Positions 54,474 to 63,471 are shown, counted from the first letter of the stretch. The stretch: DNA of 64,000 nt from JAACFF01 sp963807975 (GCA_963807975.1 CAWEDV010000001.1:2170001-2234000); one strand, 5' to 3'. Made by a program: numbers and translations. The notes: a model not told the origin generated them from the sequence alone.

Positions 54474-54517
54474 TCGTTTTCAGTTAGTTGTTGATTGTTA
54501 ATTGTTGATCGTTATTC
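54441..54517 (+). repeat. heptanucleotide array 6, with strand switch
   Basis: Eleven 7-base units. The first are A-rich (AAACAGA, TAGCAGA, TAACAAA) and the later ones T-rich (GTTAGTT, GTTGATT, GTTAATT, GTTGATC), so the halves are roughly inverted. It lies between the FG-GAP remnant and the nuclease gene. Confidence 0.75.
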
Positions 54518-54604
54518 CGTGCTCGAACAAACTGGTTAAAGCGGCACCGAGATCATCAGGCAAACAACCTGCCTCGATCTCAGTGCCTTTTACGTTTGAT
54601 AAAC

Positions 54605-55861
54605 CTAGCGATGAATGGGCACACGCACATCTACCCACACCAGGCGGTGGTCCGAACTGGGAAAGGGGAAGACGCCCACCAGGGCGAAGAGCGGATCGCT
54701 TTGCAGAGGCCAGAATACGCCCGCATCGTAGATGCGCAGGTTTTTGCGCGGCAGCACGTAATCGGCGCGGAGGTTTCCGGAAGCGCCGCCATATGGCGGC
54801 GGCGGAAAACCGTCATAGAAGTCGGCTGTGTCGAAAGCTGGATCGCCCAGGTGTATCGTATTGACATTCCCCTGCAGCACAGCCTGCTCGGGACCACCAA
54901 GACTGCTGGGCGTGACCCTGGTGTTGACCAGCGGATGGTCTAGAAGCTGCTGGATAGAGCCAGGTACGCTGTCACCATCATAAGGATCAGAATTCTGATC
55001 GCCGGCAATGACAAACATCGCGCCGCGCCCCAGCCCACCTTTCCGGCCATTATCATCATAGATATAGCGACTGCGCGAGGGAATGATGTAATCAGCCCAG
55101 AAGCGAATCTCATCGTTGTTACGGGTGCCATTGCGATCCTCAGCCCCATCAAAAACTGGCGGCGTGGGATGGCTGACCAGGAAATGAACCGTCTTACGTC
55201 CAATCTTGACCGGCACGTCCCAATGGCTCTTTGATGAAAGCCGGAAAATCTCCAAATCACCCTCGTCGTACCATGATTCCCCGTTGTCGGGATTGACCGG
55301 CAGCATTGCCTTGGGCATATCCTTCCACAAGAAATTCTGGAATGTTCGTACCTTGGCCAGATCGATGGGAAACTTAGAATAAACCACCATGCCATATTGG
55401 CCGGGGAAGAAGCCAAAGCCATAAGCATCGCCGGGTCCGCCAAAATTGCCATCCTTATCCAGATCACGGCTCGAGTCAATGCCCGTATTAGACGGGGCCA
55501 CGAAGTGGTAAGGATACTCGATTGGCTCGGCATCCCCATGCGCGACCTTCAAGTAATTGTCGTGAAAAGCTTGCACCGCCACACCCCCGTCATCATAGTC
55601 AAATTCATTGATCAGCAGCACATCAGGACGGGTGCGCTGGATAATTTCGGCGATGGCATCAGGTTGGCTGCTGCCTGGGGCCGACAGTTCAGCCGCAAGA
55701 TCGCCTGCGTTCAAACGATTGAGGGAGGCATTAAAGGTGGCAAAGCGTACCGTCTGCGGCCACCTCCTGCCCCTGCCCCTAGCCATTACCGTTGGAACCA
55801 AAAGAGTCAGAATCGAGACAAGTAAAATAAATAACGTAATGCGCATAGTTCTTTTTCCCAT
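54605..55861 (-). CDS. secreted endonuclease/exonuclease/phosphatase family protein
   Basis: A 418-residue exported protein. A signal peptide (MRITLFILLVSILTLLVPTVMA) is followed by an EEP fold: VRFATFNASLNRL, DVLLINEFDYDDGGVAVQAF (metal-binding E), FLVSHPTPPVFDG, FVIAGDQNSDPYDGDS (D and N) and FPFPSSDHRLVWVDVRV (catalytic DH). Related proteins are extracellular nucleases or phosphoesterases that scavenge phosphate or nucleotides. An AAAGGAG site stands before ATG 55861. No repeat or operon partner is adjacent. Confidence 0.88.
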   Translation of the reverse strand: MGKRTMRITLFILLVSILTLLVPTVMARGRGRRWPQTVRFATFNASLNRLNAGDLAAELSAPGSSQPDAIAEIIQRTRPDVLLINEFDYDDGGVAVQAFHDNYLKVAHGDAEPIEYPYHFVAPSNTGIDSSRDLDKDGNFGGPGDAYGFGFFPGQYGMVVYSKFPIDLAKVRTFQNFLWKDMPKAMLPVNPDNGESWYDEGDLEIFRLSSKSHWDVPVKIGRKTVHFLVSHPTPPVFDGAEDRNGTRNNDEIRFWADYIIPSRSRYIYDDNGRKGGLGRGAMFVIAGDQNSDPYDGDSVPGSIQQLLDHPLVNTRVTPSSLGGPEQAVLQGNVNTIHLGDPAFDTADFYDGFPPPPYGGASGNLRADYVLPRKNLRIYDAGVFWPLQSDPLFALVGVFPFPSSDHRLVWVDVRVPIHR

Positions 55862-56176
55862 GACAGTCTCCTTTTGACAATCGGACGCAAACAACGCCGA
55901 TGAACGCCAATAAAAATGACGCGAACTGGGGCCTGTCTCATTGATACAGACTAGCTGCAATTATTAGTAACTCCCCTGGCAGCTTCATCCCCACACCGGC
56001 TGCTGTAACTGACGGGTGCTGCCACATTCATCATGCCAAAAGGCAGGATAGATGTCAAGGTTGGGCGCCCTGATCGCTGCCAGCCAAATATGTAACCGAT
56101 TTTCATAGCCAGGCGGCTGAACTTGGCTTCAATCTGCCCAAAGAGAGAAACAGACGATAAAGTAGCTGGGGAGTGG
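55862..56176. other. intergenic region without clear gene
   Basis: 315 bases between the nuclease start and the amidohydrolase stop. Beyond the nuclease ribosome site no feature is certain. A short minus-strand reading (DIYPAFWHDECGS) looks protein-like but is too short to assign. Confidence 0.4.
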
Positions 56177-57454
56177 TTAGGGCTCCAAGATCAGTTGGCC
56201 GTCCTTGATCACGACGATGACCTTGGCCATAGTTTGGATATCGGTCAGGGGGTCGCCGTCGACGACGATAATATCGGCCTGCTTGCCCACTTCCAAGGTT
56301 CCAAGCTGCTCTTTCATCCCCAGCATTGCGGCGGCGCTGCTGGTGCTGGCTTGAATGACCTGCATCGGGGTCAGGCCAAAATCGACCATGAGCGCCATCT
56401 CGTCTACGGGCATGCCCGCGGGAACGCCTTGAACACCGTAATCACTGCCCAGGGCGATCTGGCCGCCAGCAGCAACAAAGCGAATGAGATTGTCCTGCCA
56501 CTGCTCGACCAGGCGCTGCCACTGCTGCTCGCTGAAGTCCAAGCGGCTCAAGCTGCGATCCAGGGCGAGCAAGGTGGGCAGGATGGCGATCTTTTGCGCT
56601 GCCATCTGCTCGATGAGCTCGTCGGGCAGATGTCCAAAGGGAATACTGTGCGCCAGTTCATCGACGCCACCCTCGACAGCAAGCTGCGCGTCTTGCACAT
56701 GATTGACATGGGCGGTGACGCGCAGACCCTGTTCATGGGCCGTGCTGGTGATAGCCTGCACCTGGGCCAGGGAAAGAGTGGGCATAGGATCGGCCGGAGA
56801 TCCACTCTCAACGGCGATCTTGATCACGTCCGCGCCCTGGTCGATTAATGATTGGGCGGCTTGCCGCGCTGCGGCAACGCCATCAACCTCCAAGGCTCCA
56901 ACAGGAAAAGTGGCGCTGGGATAGCCGCCGGGCGCGGTGATGATCGGGCCGGCAATGAGCACGGTTGGCGCTCTGCTGCCCAATCCCGCTAGACGCTCCT
57001 GGATGGCGCTGATGCGCAGCGATGGCGAATCGGCCGTACCGTAGCGCGAGCCAAGATCGCGCATGCTGGTTACACCGGACTGCAGCCACTGGTCAAGATT
57101 GGATTGCAGGGAACCACTGTTTTCTAGGATATGGTTATGGGCGTCGATGACGCCGGGCAAGATCGTGCCCCCCTGGGCGTTAATGAGCTGCGCTTCTGCC
57201 GCAATCTGAAAAGCACTTTCCGGCCCTACAGCGATTATCGAGCCGTCCTGGAAAGCGATCAGGCCGGCGGGAATAGGATCGCCGCCGCGGCCGTCGATGA
57301 GGGTCCCATGGTGAACAATGGTAGCACCGGGCGGAAGTTCATTAATAGGGGCCGCAGTGGAAATCCTTTGGTCAGGAGGGTCCTGGCAGCCGCAGAGCAG
57401 GAAGAAAAGGACGATTGGGATGGTCATGCTTACGCTCTTCAGCAGCGCATTCAT
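56177..57454 (-). CDS. amidohydrolase-family lipoprotein
   Basis: A 425-residue exported metal-dependent hydrolase. The lipobox is LLCGCQ (Cys about 23), giving a membrane-attached protein. The first metal motif is GVIDAHNHIL. A histidine pair lies in VTAHVNHVQDAQLAVEGGVDELAHS, the acid in LGSDYGVQG, and the C-terminus has LGTLEVGKQADIIVVDGDPL. The layout matches imidazolonepropionase/Xaa-Pro-dipeptidase-like amidohydrolases, many of which are uncharacterised. It may break down peptides or N-heterocycles outside the cytoplasm. Confidence 0.87.
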   Translation of the reverse strand: MNALLKSVSMTIPIVLFFLLCGCQDPPDQRISTAAPINELPPGATIVHHGTLIDGRGGDPIPAGLIAFQDGSIIAVGPESAFQIAAEAQLINAQGGTILPGVIDAHNHILENSGSLQSNLDQWLQSGVTSMRDLGSRYGTADSPSLRISAIQERLAGLGSRAPTVLIAGPIITAPGGYPSATFPVGALEVDGVAAARQAAQSLIDQGADVIKIAVESGSPADPMPTLSLAQVQAITSTAHEQGLRVTAHVNHVQDAQLAVEGGVDELAHSIPFGHLPDELIEQMAAQKIAILPTLLALDRSLSRLDFSEQQWQRLVEQWQDNLIRFVAAGGQIALGSDYGVQGVPAGMPVDEMALMVDFGLTPMQVIQASTSSAAAMLGMKEQLGTLEVGKQADIIVVDGDPLTDIQTMAKVIVVIKDGQLILEP

Positions 57455-57566
57455 GGTTTTTCACTCCCTATTCTGAGATCGGCGTATGCCACTAAAATCA
57501 GGCCCCAGCATAGAAATTATAACAGGCCTCATTGCTAAGGCATACTGCTAGAAGCGCAGTGTGCAA

Positions 57567-57656
57567 GTGGGAGGCGTTGTTGGGTTCACATGGCGTTGGC
57601 GAATGATCGCCAGCTAAAACGCGGTGGTCCAGCCACCGCCTCCAAAGCACTCATGG
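57567..57656 (+). repeat. direct repeat, left copy
   Basis: About 90 bases here align with 60,386-60,470 in the same orientation. They share ACATGGCGT, AATGATCGCC, the GGTCCAGCCA/GGGCCAGCCA block and CATGG. The two copies flank the broken GT-C-like gene. The rest of the 57,455-57,756 gap holds no gene. Confidence 0.6.
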
Positions 57657-57756
57657 CTCGGTAAAGGATGGGGTCAGCGAGTAACATTGAAATCAGATTG
57701 CTCGGCCTACGGTGGGAAAACATGAAATCATTCTGATCTGCTATAATACACATTTT

Positions 57757-60312
57757 ATGAGTAGGAGCCCCAACATCCATTGGTTCATTAAGATCCTGGC
57801 TGTGCTCTCAATATATGCTGTCTTGGCCGTCATCAGCTCCTGGCCGCTGGCTGCCAATCTGGGCACCCATTTGACCGACCACTTCGGAGATGGCGCTCTG
57901 CACCTGTGGAACAGCTGGTGGGTGGGCCGGGCCCTGAGCAGCGGGCAGTCTCCCTTTTTCACGGATCAGCTTTTTTACCCCAACGGTGTCAGTCTCGTCA
58001 CGCAAAACTTCGCCTGGTTCCATATCATACCTGCACTGGCTCTATCCCCTTTTCTGAACCAGATCGCAGCCTTCAACATCGCCGTTCTGATCAACTTAAC
58101 CTTATGCGGAGCGGTTATGTTCTGGGCGGAGCGGTTATGTTCTGGGTTGTCTGGCGGCTGAGCGGTCATATCTGCGCCGCTTTCATTGCCGGACTCATTT
58201 ACCAGATGTGGCCCTATCGCATGGCGCGCCTCGATCTGCCCAATATGCTGGCAACCTACTGGATTCCGCTCTTTCTGCTATTCCTGATCCTGTCCATTAA
58301 AGACGGCTCACGCCGCAGTGCACTCTTGGCCGGAATGTGCCTGGCCCTGGTTGGCTACGCGCGCTGGCAGTTCCTGATACCCACCCTAATTATGGGGCTG
58401 ATCATCCTCATCTTCTACGCGCCGCTGCGCACAAACGGCGCCTGGTGTAAGCTGGCCATCAACCTGACTATAACCGGGACAGCGGCGCTTGTGCTGCTCC
58501 TGCCGGCGGCGCTTTTATTGCTCAGAGATGCGGCCACTTACTCCGACCTAGTCAATGATGACAACGAAGAACGATTGATGAGCGCCGATCTCTTCGCTTT
58601 TGCAACCCCGGCACAGCAGCATCCCCTTTTCAGCGCAAGCACGCAGCCGCTGCATGATCGCTACTATTATGATCGGGAAAGACTGCGCAGACGACCAGCC
58701 TACATTGGACTGATCCCGCTGCTGCTGGCCATAGCCGGCATCATCTTCTACCGCCGCCGCGCCTGGCCCTGGGCCGCCATATTCCTGGTACTGCTGTTGT
58801 TGGCCCTGGGACCAACACTGCGCATTAACGGCAGCCTATACGAAAGAATCCCCACGCTCTCTGCCCTGCTCTCTCCTCTGCGCATCCTGGAGTTGATGCG
58901 CTATCCGGAACGCTTTGTGATCTTTATCGCTCTGCCCCTGGCCGTTCTGGCGGGGTATGGTCTGGCCGGAATTTTGGACAGAAACAGCACCTTGGCTCGC
59001 ACCAGCTGGCTGCTGCCGGCTATACTCGGCGCCCTCATCTTCTTCGAATTTTATACGCCACAGAGCGTGCTGCGCGACCATGCCCACCCTTCTGCATTGT
59101 ACGCGGAGCTCAGTGACCAAGCTGGATCATTCGCCGTTCTCAATCTGCCTTTTGACGATCTTAAAACACGTAGCAACATGGCTGAGCAAACGCTGCACGG
59201 GCGGCCCCTGGTCCAGGGCAATCTGTCGCGCATTCCGACTAGCGCCTACAGCTATATCGAAGAAAACCCGTGGCTGTCAACCCTCAACCAGACGGCCGAA
59301 ATATCCCCGGAATGGCCTGATGTCGGCCATCAGCTGGGCCTTCTCGCCGGCGATGGGATTCGCTACTTAATCTTGCATAAGGACAAAGTAGGCCGCAGCC
59401 GTATTGCCCGTTGGCAGCGGGCCCTGATCATCGAACCCCGTTTTGAAGATGAACAGCGCATCCTTTACAGCACAGCGCCGGAAGCCGGTCGTGATTTCAT
59501 AGGTCCGGTAGATTGGGCGCCCGGCCCGGCACCACTGAGCGTTTCCCTCTCGGCCAACTGTCTGCATACCGGACACCCACTGCTGACCAGCATTGGCTGG
59601 GGCACAGGCATACCGTCGGTAGACGATCTTGAGGCCCACTTGGCCCTCATCGACAGCGCTGGTCAAGAACAGCTGAGCGCCCGCTATCTGTGGTGCAGAA
59701 TTGGCCTACCAGCACCTGGACGGACAACGCTCTTTTCTGGGCACATTACCAGCTCGATATTCCCGATACGCTGCCCTCCGGTCTTTATGATCTGCAGCTC
59801 AAGCTGCTGCGAAGTGACTCGCCGGGCGCGGATGACCCAGCGCAGCTCATCGGTCAGGTTCAAATCCAGGAAGCGATCTGCAACCTGGCCACAGAGAAAA
59901 CAGCAGTCGACGCCAATACTCTATTTGACGATCAGCTGCGCCTGGTGGAATACGAAGTCAAGCAAACCGATGATCAGTTAAAGCTGCACCTATACTGGCG
60001 CGCGGAACGCTTTGTGGATGAGGAGTACTCCTTTTTTTCCATTTGTTTGATCAGGAAACGGGCCCGCCCCTGGCCCAGTATGACAGCCGTCCGCGCGGCG
60101 GCGCCTATCCACTCCGTTTCTGGTGGCCTGGCGATCGGGTCGACGATCGGGTGACCATCTCCCTGGCGGGCGTCCCACCAGGCGAATATGGGATCGCCAT
60201 TGGCGTTTATGATCCGCACAGCGGGGTGCGCCTGCCTCTGCTCGATCAAGACGGAGAGCCGCTGGTGCAAGACGGCCGCTATCTTCTACCGCAGCTAGTC
60301 GTGGTTGAATAG
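57757..60312 (+). pseudogene. GT-C-like polytopic membrane protein with three frameshifts
   Basis: ATG 57757 opens a membrane protein (HWFIKILAVLSIYAVLAVISSWPL, LGTHLTDHFGDGALHLW). At 58106-58145 a 20-base sequence is exactly duplicated in tandem and shifts the frame. The protein resumes as VWRLSGHICAAFIAGLIYQMWPYRM with about ten helices. A second shift lies near 59,690 (to NWPTSTWTDNALFW) and a third at a T7 run near 60,036 (to FDQETGPPLAQYD). The tail VPPGEYGIAIGVYDPHSGVRLPLL matches that of the intact GT-C-like protein at 32-34 kb. A TATAAT lies nine bases before the ATG. Confidence 0.8.
58106..58145 (+). repeat. 20-bp exact tandem duplication
   Basis: Two identical 20-base copies, 58106-58125 and 58126-58145, lie inside the GT-C-like gene. 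Removing one restores the reading frame, so this is a replication-slippage mutation. Confidence 0.92.
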
Positions 60313-60385
60313 TCGAACAATTGCGCGAAGAGTGGTTATATTTCCAGAATCAGTTGGCATACGTATAGAAATGCGCGGCGCGGCT

Positions 60386-60470
60386 GGTAGGAGTTGTCCG
60401 GTACACATGGCGTGAGAAAATGATCGCCGGCTAGAACACGGCGGGCCAGCCAGCAGCCCCATGGTCATGG
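60386..60470 (+). repeat. direct repeat, right copy
   Basis: Diverged copy of the 57.6 kb repeat, with the same ACATGGCGTG...AATGATCGCC order. It lies 74 bases after the broken GT-C-like gene. Confidence 0.6.
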
Positions 60471-60500
60471 TTTTTCCAAAATCAGGATCACGGTGTAACT

Positions 60501-60590
60501 CGTCCTTCCCGCGCAGGCGGGAATCCATCTTCATAGTCAAGCGAATGGATGCCAGGCGTAGTTCACCTTCGCGCAGGCGGGGGCAAACAT
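60501..60590. repeat. dispersed ATTCCCGC palindromic repeat
   Basis: Arms TTCCCGC (60506-60512) and GCGGGAA (60517-60523) followed by TCCA resemble the widely distributed short palindromic repeats of bacterial intergenic regions. A second partial unit (GCGCAGGCGGGGG) lies at about 60,572-60,584. Related sequences occur within the MFS gene (61,274-61,295) and near 63,600. Confidence 0.65.
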
Positions 60591-60671
60591 GACAGTAGGT
60601 GTGCGACTTTGGAATCGCCCTGGTCGGGTAGTCCAATAGGTAAAGAGTTGGGTAGTCTGGCAGTTAGTTTG

Positions 60672-62045
60672 TTAGGCAGATGAGGAATTGAGCGCAACGG
60701 ATGCCGGTGGAGTGGCCCATAGGGCAGCGATAGATAGCGGCAGCAGGATGGCCATGAAGAATAGCAGGGAGATCTGGTAGCTGCCACTGAGGTCATAGGT
60801 GGCCCCCATGATGAAGGGGCCGGCGCTGCTGCCGGCGACCATGGCCAAAGCCACGCTGCCCCGAATTCGGCCTAAGTGGGCACGGCCGTAATAGCGCACC
60901 CAGACCGTATTATTGACCGCGCCGAATAGACCCTGGCCAAGCCCCATGAGCAGGGCGTAGAGATGGGCCAGGGGCAGGGAGCTGGCCAGGCTAAGCGTCC
61001 AGATGGCGGCGGCGATGAAGAGCAGGCACAGGGCGGCCAGCCAGTTGAGACGAAAACGATCAGCCAGGATACCGCCTATAAGCTGCGTCGCAGCCATCAC
61101 CACGGCCAGCGTAGTATAGGTGGCGGCAGCGTTGGCCGCGGTCAAACCCTGATCGCTGAAGACGGGAATGATGTTGAAGAAGACGGCCGTGACGATCATG
61201 GCCCAGGCCGCGGTGAGCAGTAGTAAAATCCAGTAGGCGCGGGTATGGCGCGCTTGGGATAACGTAAAGGAGCTGGATTCCTGCCTGCGCGGGATTGGCA
61301 TTGTGGCGGCTGGCTCGTCGCAAGACTCAGCGTGGTCCGCGTCGGCAGAGGGACGGCCGTCAAGATGCTGGCCTACGTCTTCGGGCCGGTTGCGGTAGAG
61401 CAGCAGCAGCAGGGGCAGCATGATTATCCACACGATGACGCCCAGGGCCGCATAGGCGCTGCGCCAGCCGAACTGATTGATCAGGATCAGGATCAGCGGC
61501 GGGATGAGGGCTATGGCCCCGGCCACAGCAGCGCTCATCAGTCCGCCGACCGTCCCCAATCGGTCTTGAAACCACATCGCCAAGGTATTGGTGGACATGA
61601 GGCCCAGGGCGCCCTGGCCCAAGAGGCGCAGAAAGAAAAAGGCCAGAAAGAGCATCAACAGGCCGCCAGCCTGGGACATAAATAGGCAGGCCAGGCCGAG
61701 CAAGATGACGACCGCGATCATGACCCGGCGCAGGCCAAAGCGATCCATGAGGCCGCCGATCCAAGGTTGGGGCGCGGCAGCGAGTAGGGTGCCAAACATA
61801 TAGGCGCCCGTGAGCTGGCTGTGACTGAGCCCTAAGGCATTACGCAGAGCAGGATTGAAGATGGAAACGCCGAAAGTCTGTCCCGGACTGGTGGCGATCA
61901 TGGCCAGCATAGCGATAGGCAGCATGACCCAGCCGTAGTAAAAAGGAAGACGGTCGGCAAGGCGGCGGGACGGTGTCGTGGCCAGACTGGCCAGGATTGT
62001 AGACAAAGAGATCCTTATTAATTGCAATGCTGCGAAGTGTACCAT
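60672..62045 (-). CDS. MFS transporter
   Basis: A 457-residue major facilitator with 12 predicted helices. The first pair has FYYGWVMLPIAMLAMIATSPGQTFGVSIF, and the loop after helix 2 carries WIGGLMDRFGLRRV, the family G-x-x-x-D-R-x-G-R-R signature. The pattern resembles oxalate/formate-antiporter-like or monocarboxylate MFS proteins. The central cytoplasmic loop (about 210-255) is long and partly coded by a palindromic repeat. Start M at 62045; the frame reaches 62138 only by reading through a heptamer array. Confidence 0.85.
   Translation of the reverse strand: MVHFAALQLIRISLSTILASLATTPSRRLADRLPFYYGWVMLPIAMLAMIATSPGQTFGVSIFNPALRNALGLSHSQLTGAYMFGTLLAAAPQPWIGGLMDRFGLRRVMIAVVILLGLACLFMSQAGGLLMLFLAFFFLRLLGQGALGLMSTNTLAMWFQDRLGTVGGLMSAAVAGAIALIPPLILILINQFGWRSAYAALGVIVWIIMLPLLLLLYRNRPEDVGQHLDGRPSADADHAESCDEPAATMPIPRRQESSSFTLSQARHTRAYWILLLLTAAWAMIVTAVFFNIIPVFSDQGLTAANAAATYTTLAVVMAATQLIGGILADRFRLNWLAALCLLFIAAAIWTLSLASSLPLAHLYALLMGLGQGLFGAVNNTVWVRYYGRAHLGRIRGSVALAMVAGSSAGPFIMGATYDLSGSYQISLLFFMAILLPLSIAALWATPPASVALNSSSA
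61274..61295. repeat. palindromic repeat embedded in MFS coding sequence
   Basis: The sequence TTCCTGCCTGCGCGGGA lies in frame in the central loop and codes PIPRRQESS on the minus strand. It matches the intergenic ATTCCCGC repeat at 60.5 kb with one change, so the element appears to have been inserted into, or tolerated by, the loop. Confidence 0.6.
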
Positions 62046-62071
62046 ACCGCAGCCCCATTGGGCAGTTCCGG

Positions 62072-62134
62072 TCCCCATTCCCCGTTCCCCGTTTGCTGTA
62101 TTCTGTTTTCCGTTTTCTGTTTTCCGTTCCCTGG
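62072..62134 (+). repeat. heptanucleotide array 7
   Basis: Nine 7-base units (TCCCCAT, TCCCCGT, TCCCCGT, TTGCTGT, ATTCTGT, TTTCCGT, TTTCTGT, TTTCCGT, TCCCTGG) fill the gap between the divergent MFS and LysM genes. Any promoter for either gene must lie in or beside it. Confidence 0.85.
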
Positions 62135-62186
62135 CCAACCGGCCTGAACTCTACTATGATTGGGCCACAATTTAAGGAGACATCTT

Positions 62187-62936
62187 ATGAAACGAATTCT
62201 ATCGGCAGTGACCTTGACCCTCTTACTGGGTCTTGTTTTGGCCGGCAGCGCCGCGGCGCAGGAAGCGACCGTGCAGTACGTGGTGCAGCCAGGTGATTCC
62301 CTTTCCAGCATCGCCTATCAATACTGCACGATCTGGCAAGATATTTACCGTCTCAACGCCACCACGATCGGCAAAAATCCAGACGCGATTGGACTGGGGA
62401 TGGTTTTAACCGTGCACGACCGCTGCAATACAGCCGGGGTCTATGACCGCGGGCCGAGCCAGCACGCTATGGGCACGGTCAGCGGGCAGACTTATACTGT
62501 GGCCGCGGGGGACACCCTCTACTCGATCAGCCAGCGCTTTGGTTTGAATTATCGGGTGATTATGGTGGCCAATGACTTGACCAGCACATCGACCATCTAT
62601 CCGGGAACACAGCTTTATATTCCTGGTTTTAAGCAGGATCAGCAGCCCTCTTCCGTGACGATCACTTTCCCCCAGGATAACTATTATTACAGCACGCCCT
62701 ATGTGGTCAGCGGTACGGCCGCAGGCATCGTCGACGAGCAGATCGTGGTCCGGCTGCTGGACGGTAGCAGCAACTTGATGGCCCAGCTGCAAACGATTGT
62801 CCCCAGCGGGACCGGGGCCTGGCAGGTGACCTTTTCCGGTGTTGCCGGCCAACCCAACTCCAACGGCACCGTGGAGGCCTTCTCACCGCAGACAGGCGCC
62901 ACGGACTACGTCTATGTTTGGTTCTCCGGCTACTAA
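62187..62936 (+). CDS. secreted LysM protein with Gmad2-like domain
   Basis: A 249-residue exported protein. A signal peptide (ILSAVTLTLLLGLVLAGSAAAQ) is followed by LysM 1 (YVVQPGDSLSSIAYQYC, about 30-76), LysM 2 (YTVAAGDTLYSISQRFGL, about 103-147) and a Gmad2-type beta-sandwich (VTITFPQDNYYYSTPYVVSGTA to VEAFSP, about 155-240). It should bind peptidoglycan or chitin-like glycans at the cell surface. An AAGGAGA site stands seven bases before ATG 62187. Confidence 0.9.
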   Translation: MKRILSAVTLTLLLGLVLAGSAAAQEATVQYVVQPGDSLSSIAYQYCTIWQDIYRLNATTIGKNPDAIGLGMVLTVHDRCNTAGVYDRGPSQHAMGTVSGQTYTVAAGDTLYSISQRFGLNYRVIMVANDLTSTSTIYPGTQLYIPGFKQDQQPSSVTITFPQDNYYYSTPYVVSGTAAGIVDEQIVVRLLDGSSNLMAQLQTIVPSGTGAWQVTFSGVAGQPNSNGTVEAFSPQTGATDYVYVWFSGY

Positions 62937-62973
62937 CAGCGCCTGTGTGCTAATCCTCCAGGCGGGATCAAAA

Positions 62974-63005
62974 AACGGCCGTTCCCATTTCTGGGAACGG
63001 CCGTT
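62974..63005. terminator. bidirectional terminator built from two ACGGCCGT palindromes
   Basis: Arms AACGGCCGTTCCCA (62974-62987) and TGGGAACGGCCGTT (62992-63005) are flanked by A-rich and T-rich runs. It lies between the convergent LysM and RRM genes. Each arm carries the genome's over-represented octamer. Confidence 0.85.
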
Positions 63006-63059
63006 AAATTTACATTTTTTTGCGCTTCCTGTTATAAGCTCAACATCAGCGCATGACGG

Positions 63060-63374
63060 CTAGTAATTCCGTCCACCACTATGCGGATATTTGCTGTTCG
63101 AACGCCCATTACTGCGATCCTCGCGCGGCTGTGCTTCATTGACACGCAGCGCACGCCCTTGATAATCTTTTTCATTGAGGGCCTTAATCGCCGCATTGGC
63201 AGCTGATTCTTCCATCTCTACAAAACAAAAACCGCGAAACTGTCCCGTGTTACGATCCGTAATCCAGGCCATAGATTCAACCTTACCATACTGCACGAAC
63301 ATCTCGTTTACTTGCTCTTCTGTGGCATCAAAAGACAAATTTCCTACATACACTTTCTTAGACAAACCTTTCAC
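63060..63374 (-). CDS. RRM-type RNA-binding protein
   Basis: A 104-residue protein of the small glycine-rich RNA-binding family of cyanobacteria and Chloroflexota. RNP2 is VYVGNLS (8-14) and RNP1 is RGFCFVEM (about 47-54), followed by a basic, serine/glycine/asparagine-rich tail (SNGRSNSKYPHSGGRNY). Relatives are often cold-induced RNA chaperones. The start is probably GTG 63374 (MKGLSKKVYVGN) behind GGAGA, or TTG 63365. Confidence 0.92.
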   Translation of the reverse strand: MKGLSKKVYVGNLSFDATEEQVNEMFVQYGKVESMAWITDRNTGQFRGFCFVEMEESAANAAIKALNEKDYQGRALRVNEAQPREDRSNGRSNSKYPHSGGRNY

Positions 63375-63442
63375 ATTCTCCTAAATTGTCTCCCACCCCT
63401 TAAGCGCCAATCGCGCAGGCAGTGGGAGTCACTACCATCTTA

Positions 63443-63471
63443 GTATCGTCTCTTTCTCCTGAATGTCGACA
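63443..63471 (-). promoter_or_regulatory. possible promoter of the RRM gene
   Basis: On the minus strand TCGACA is followed after 16 bases by GATACT, giving a start near 63,435 and a leader of about 60 bases. Consensus match only; the rest of the 63,375-63,845 gap holds a repeat fragment near 63,600 and the carD promoter. Confidence 0.35.

Noticed and set aside
62018..62311. Reading frames across the 62.07-62.13 kb array (including N-terminal extension of the MFS gene)
   Set aside because: The residues come from translated heptamers (TENGKQNTANGER), which is not conserved protein sequence; the start at 62045 is adequate.
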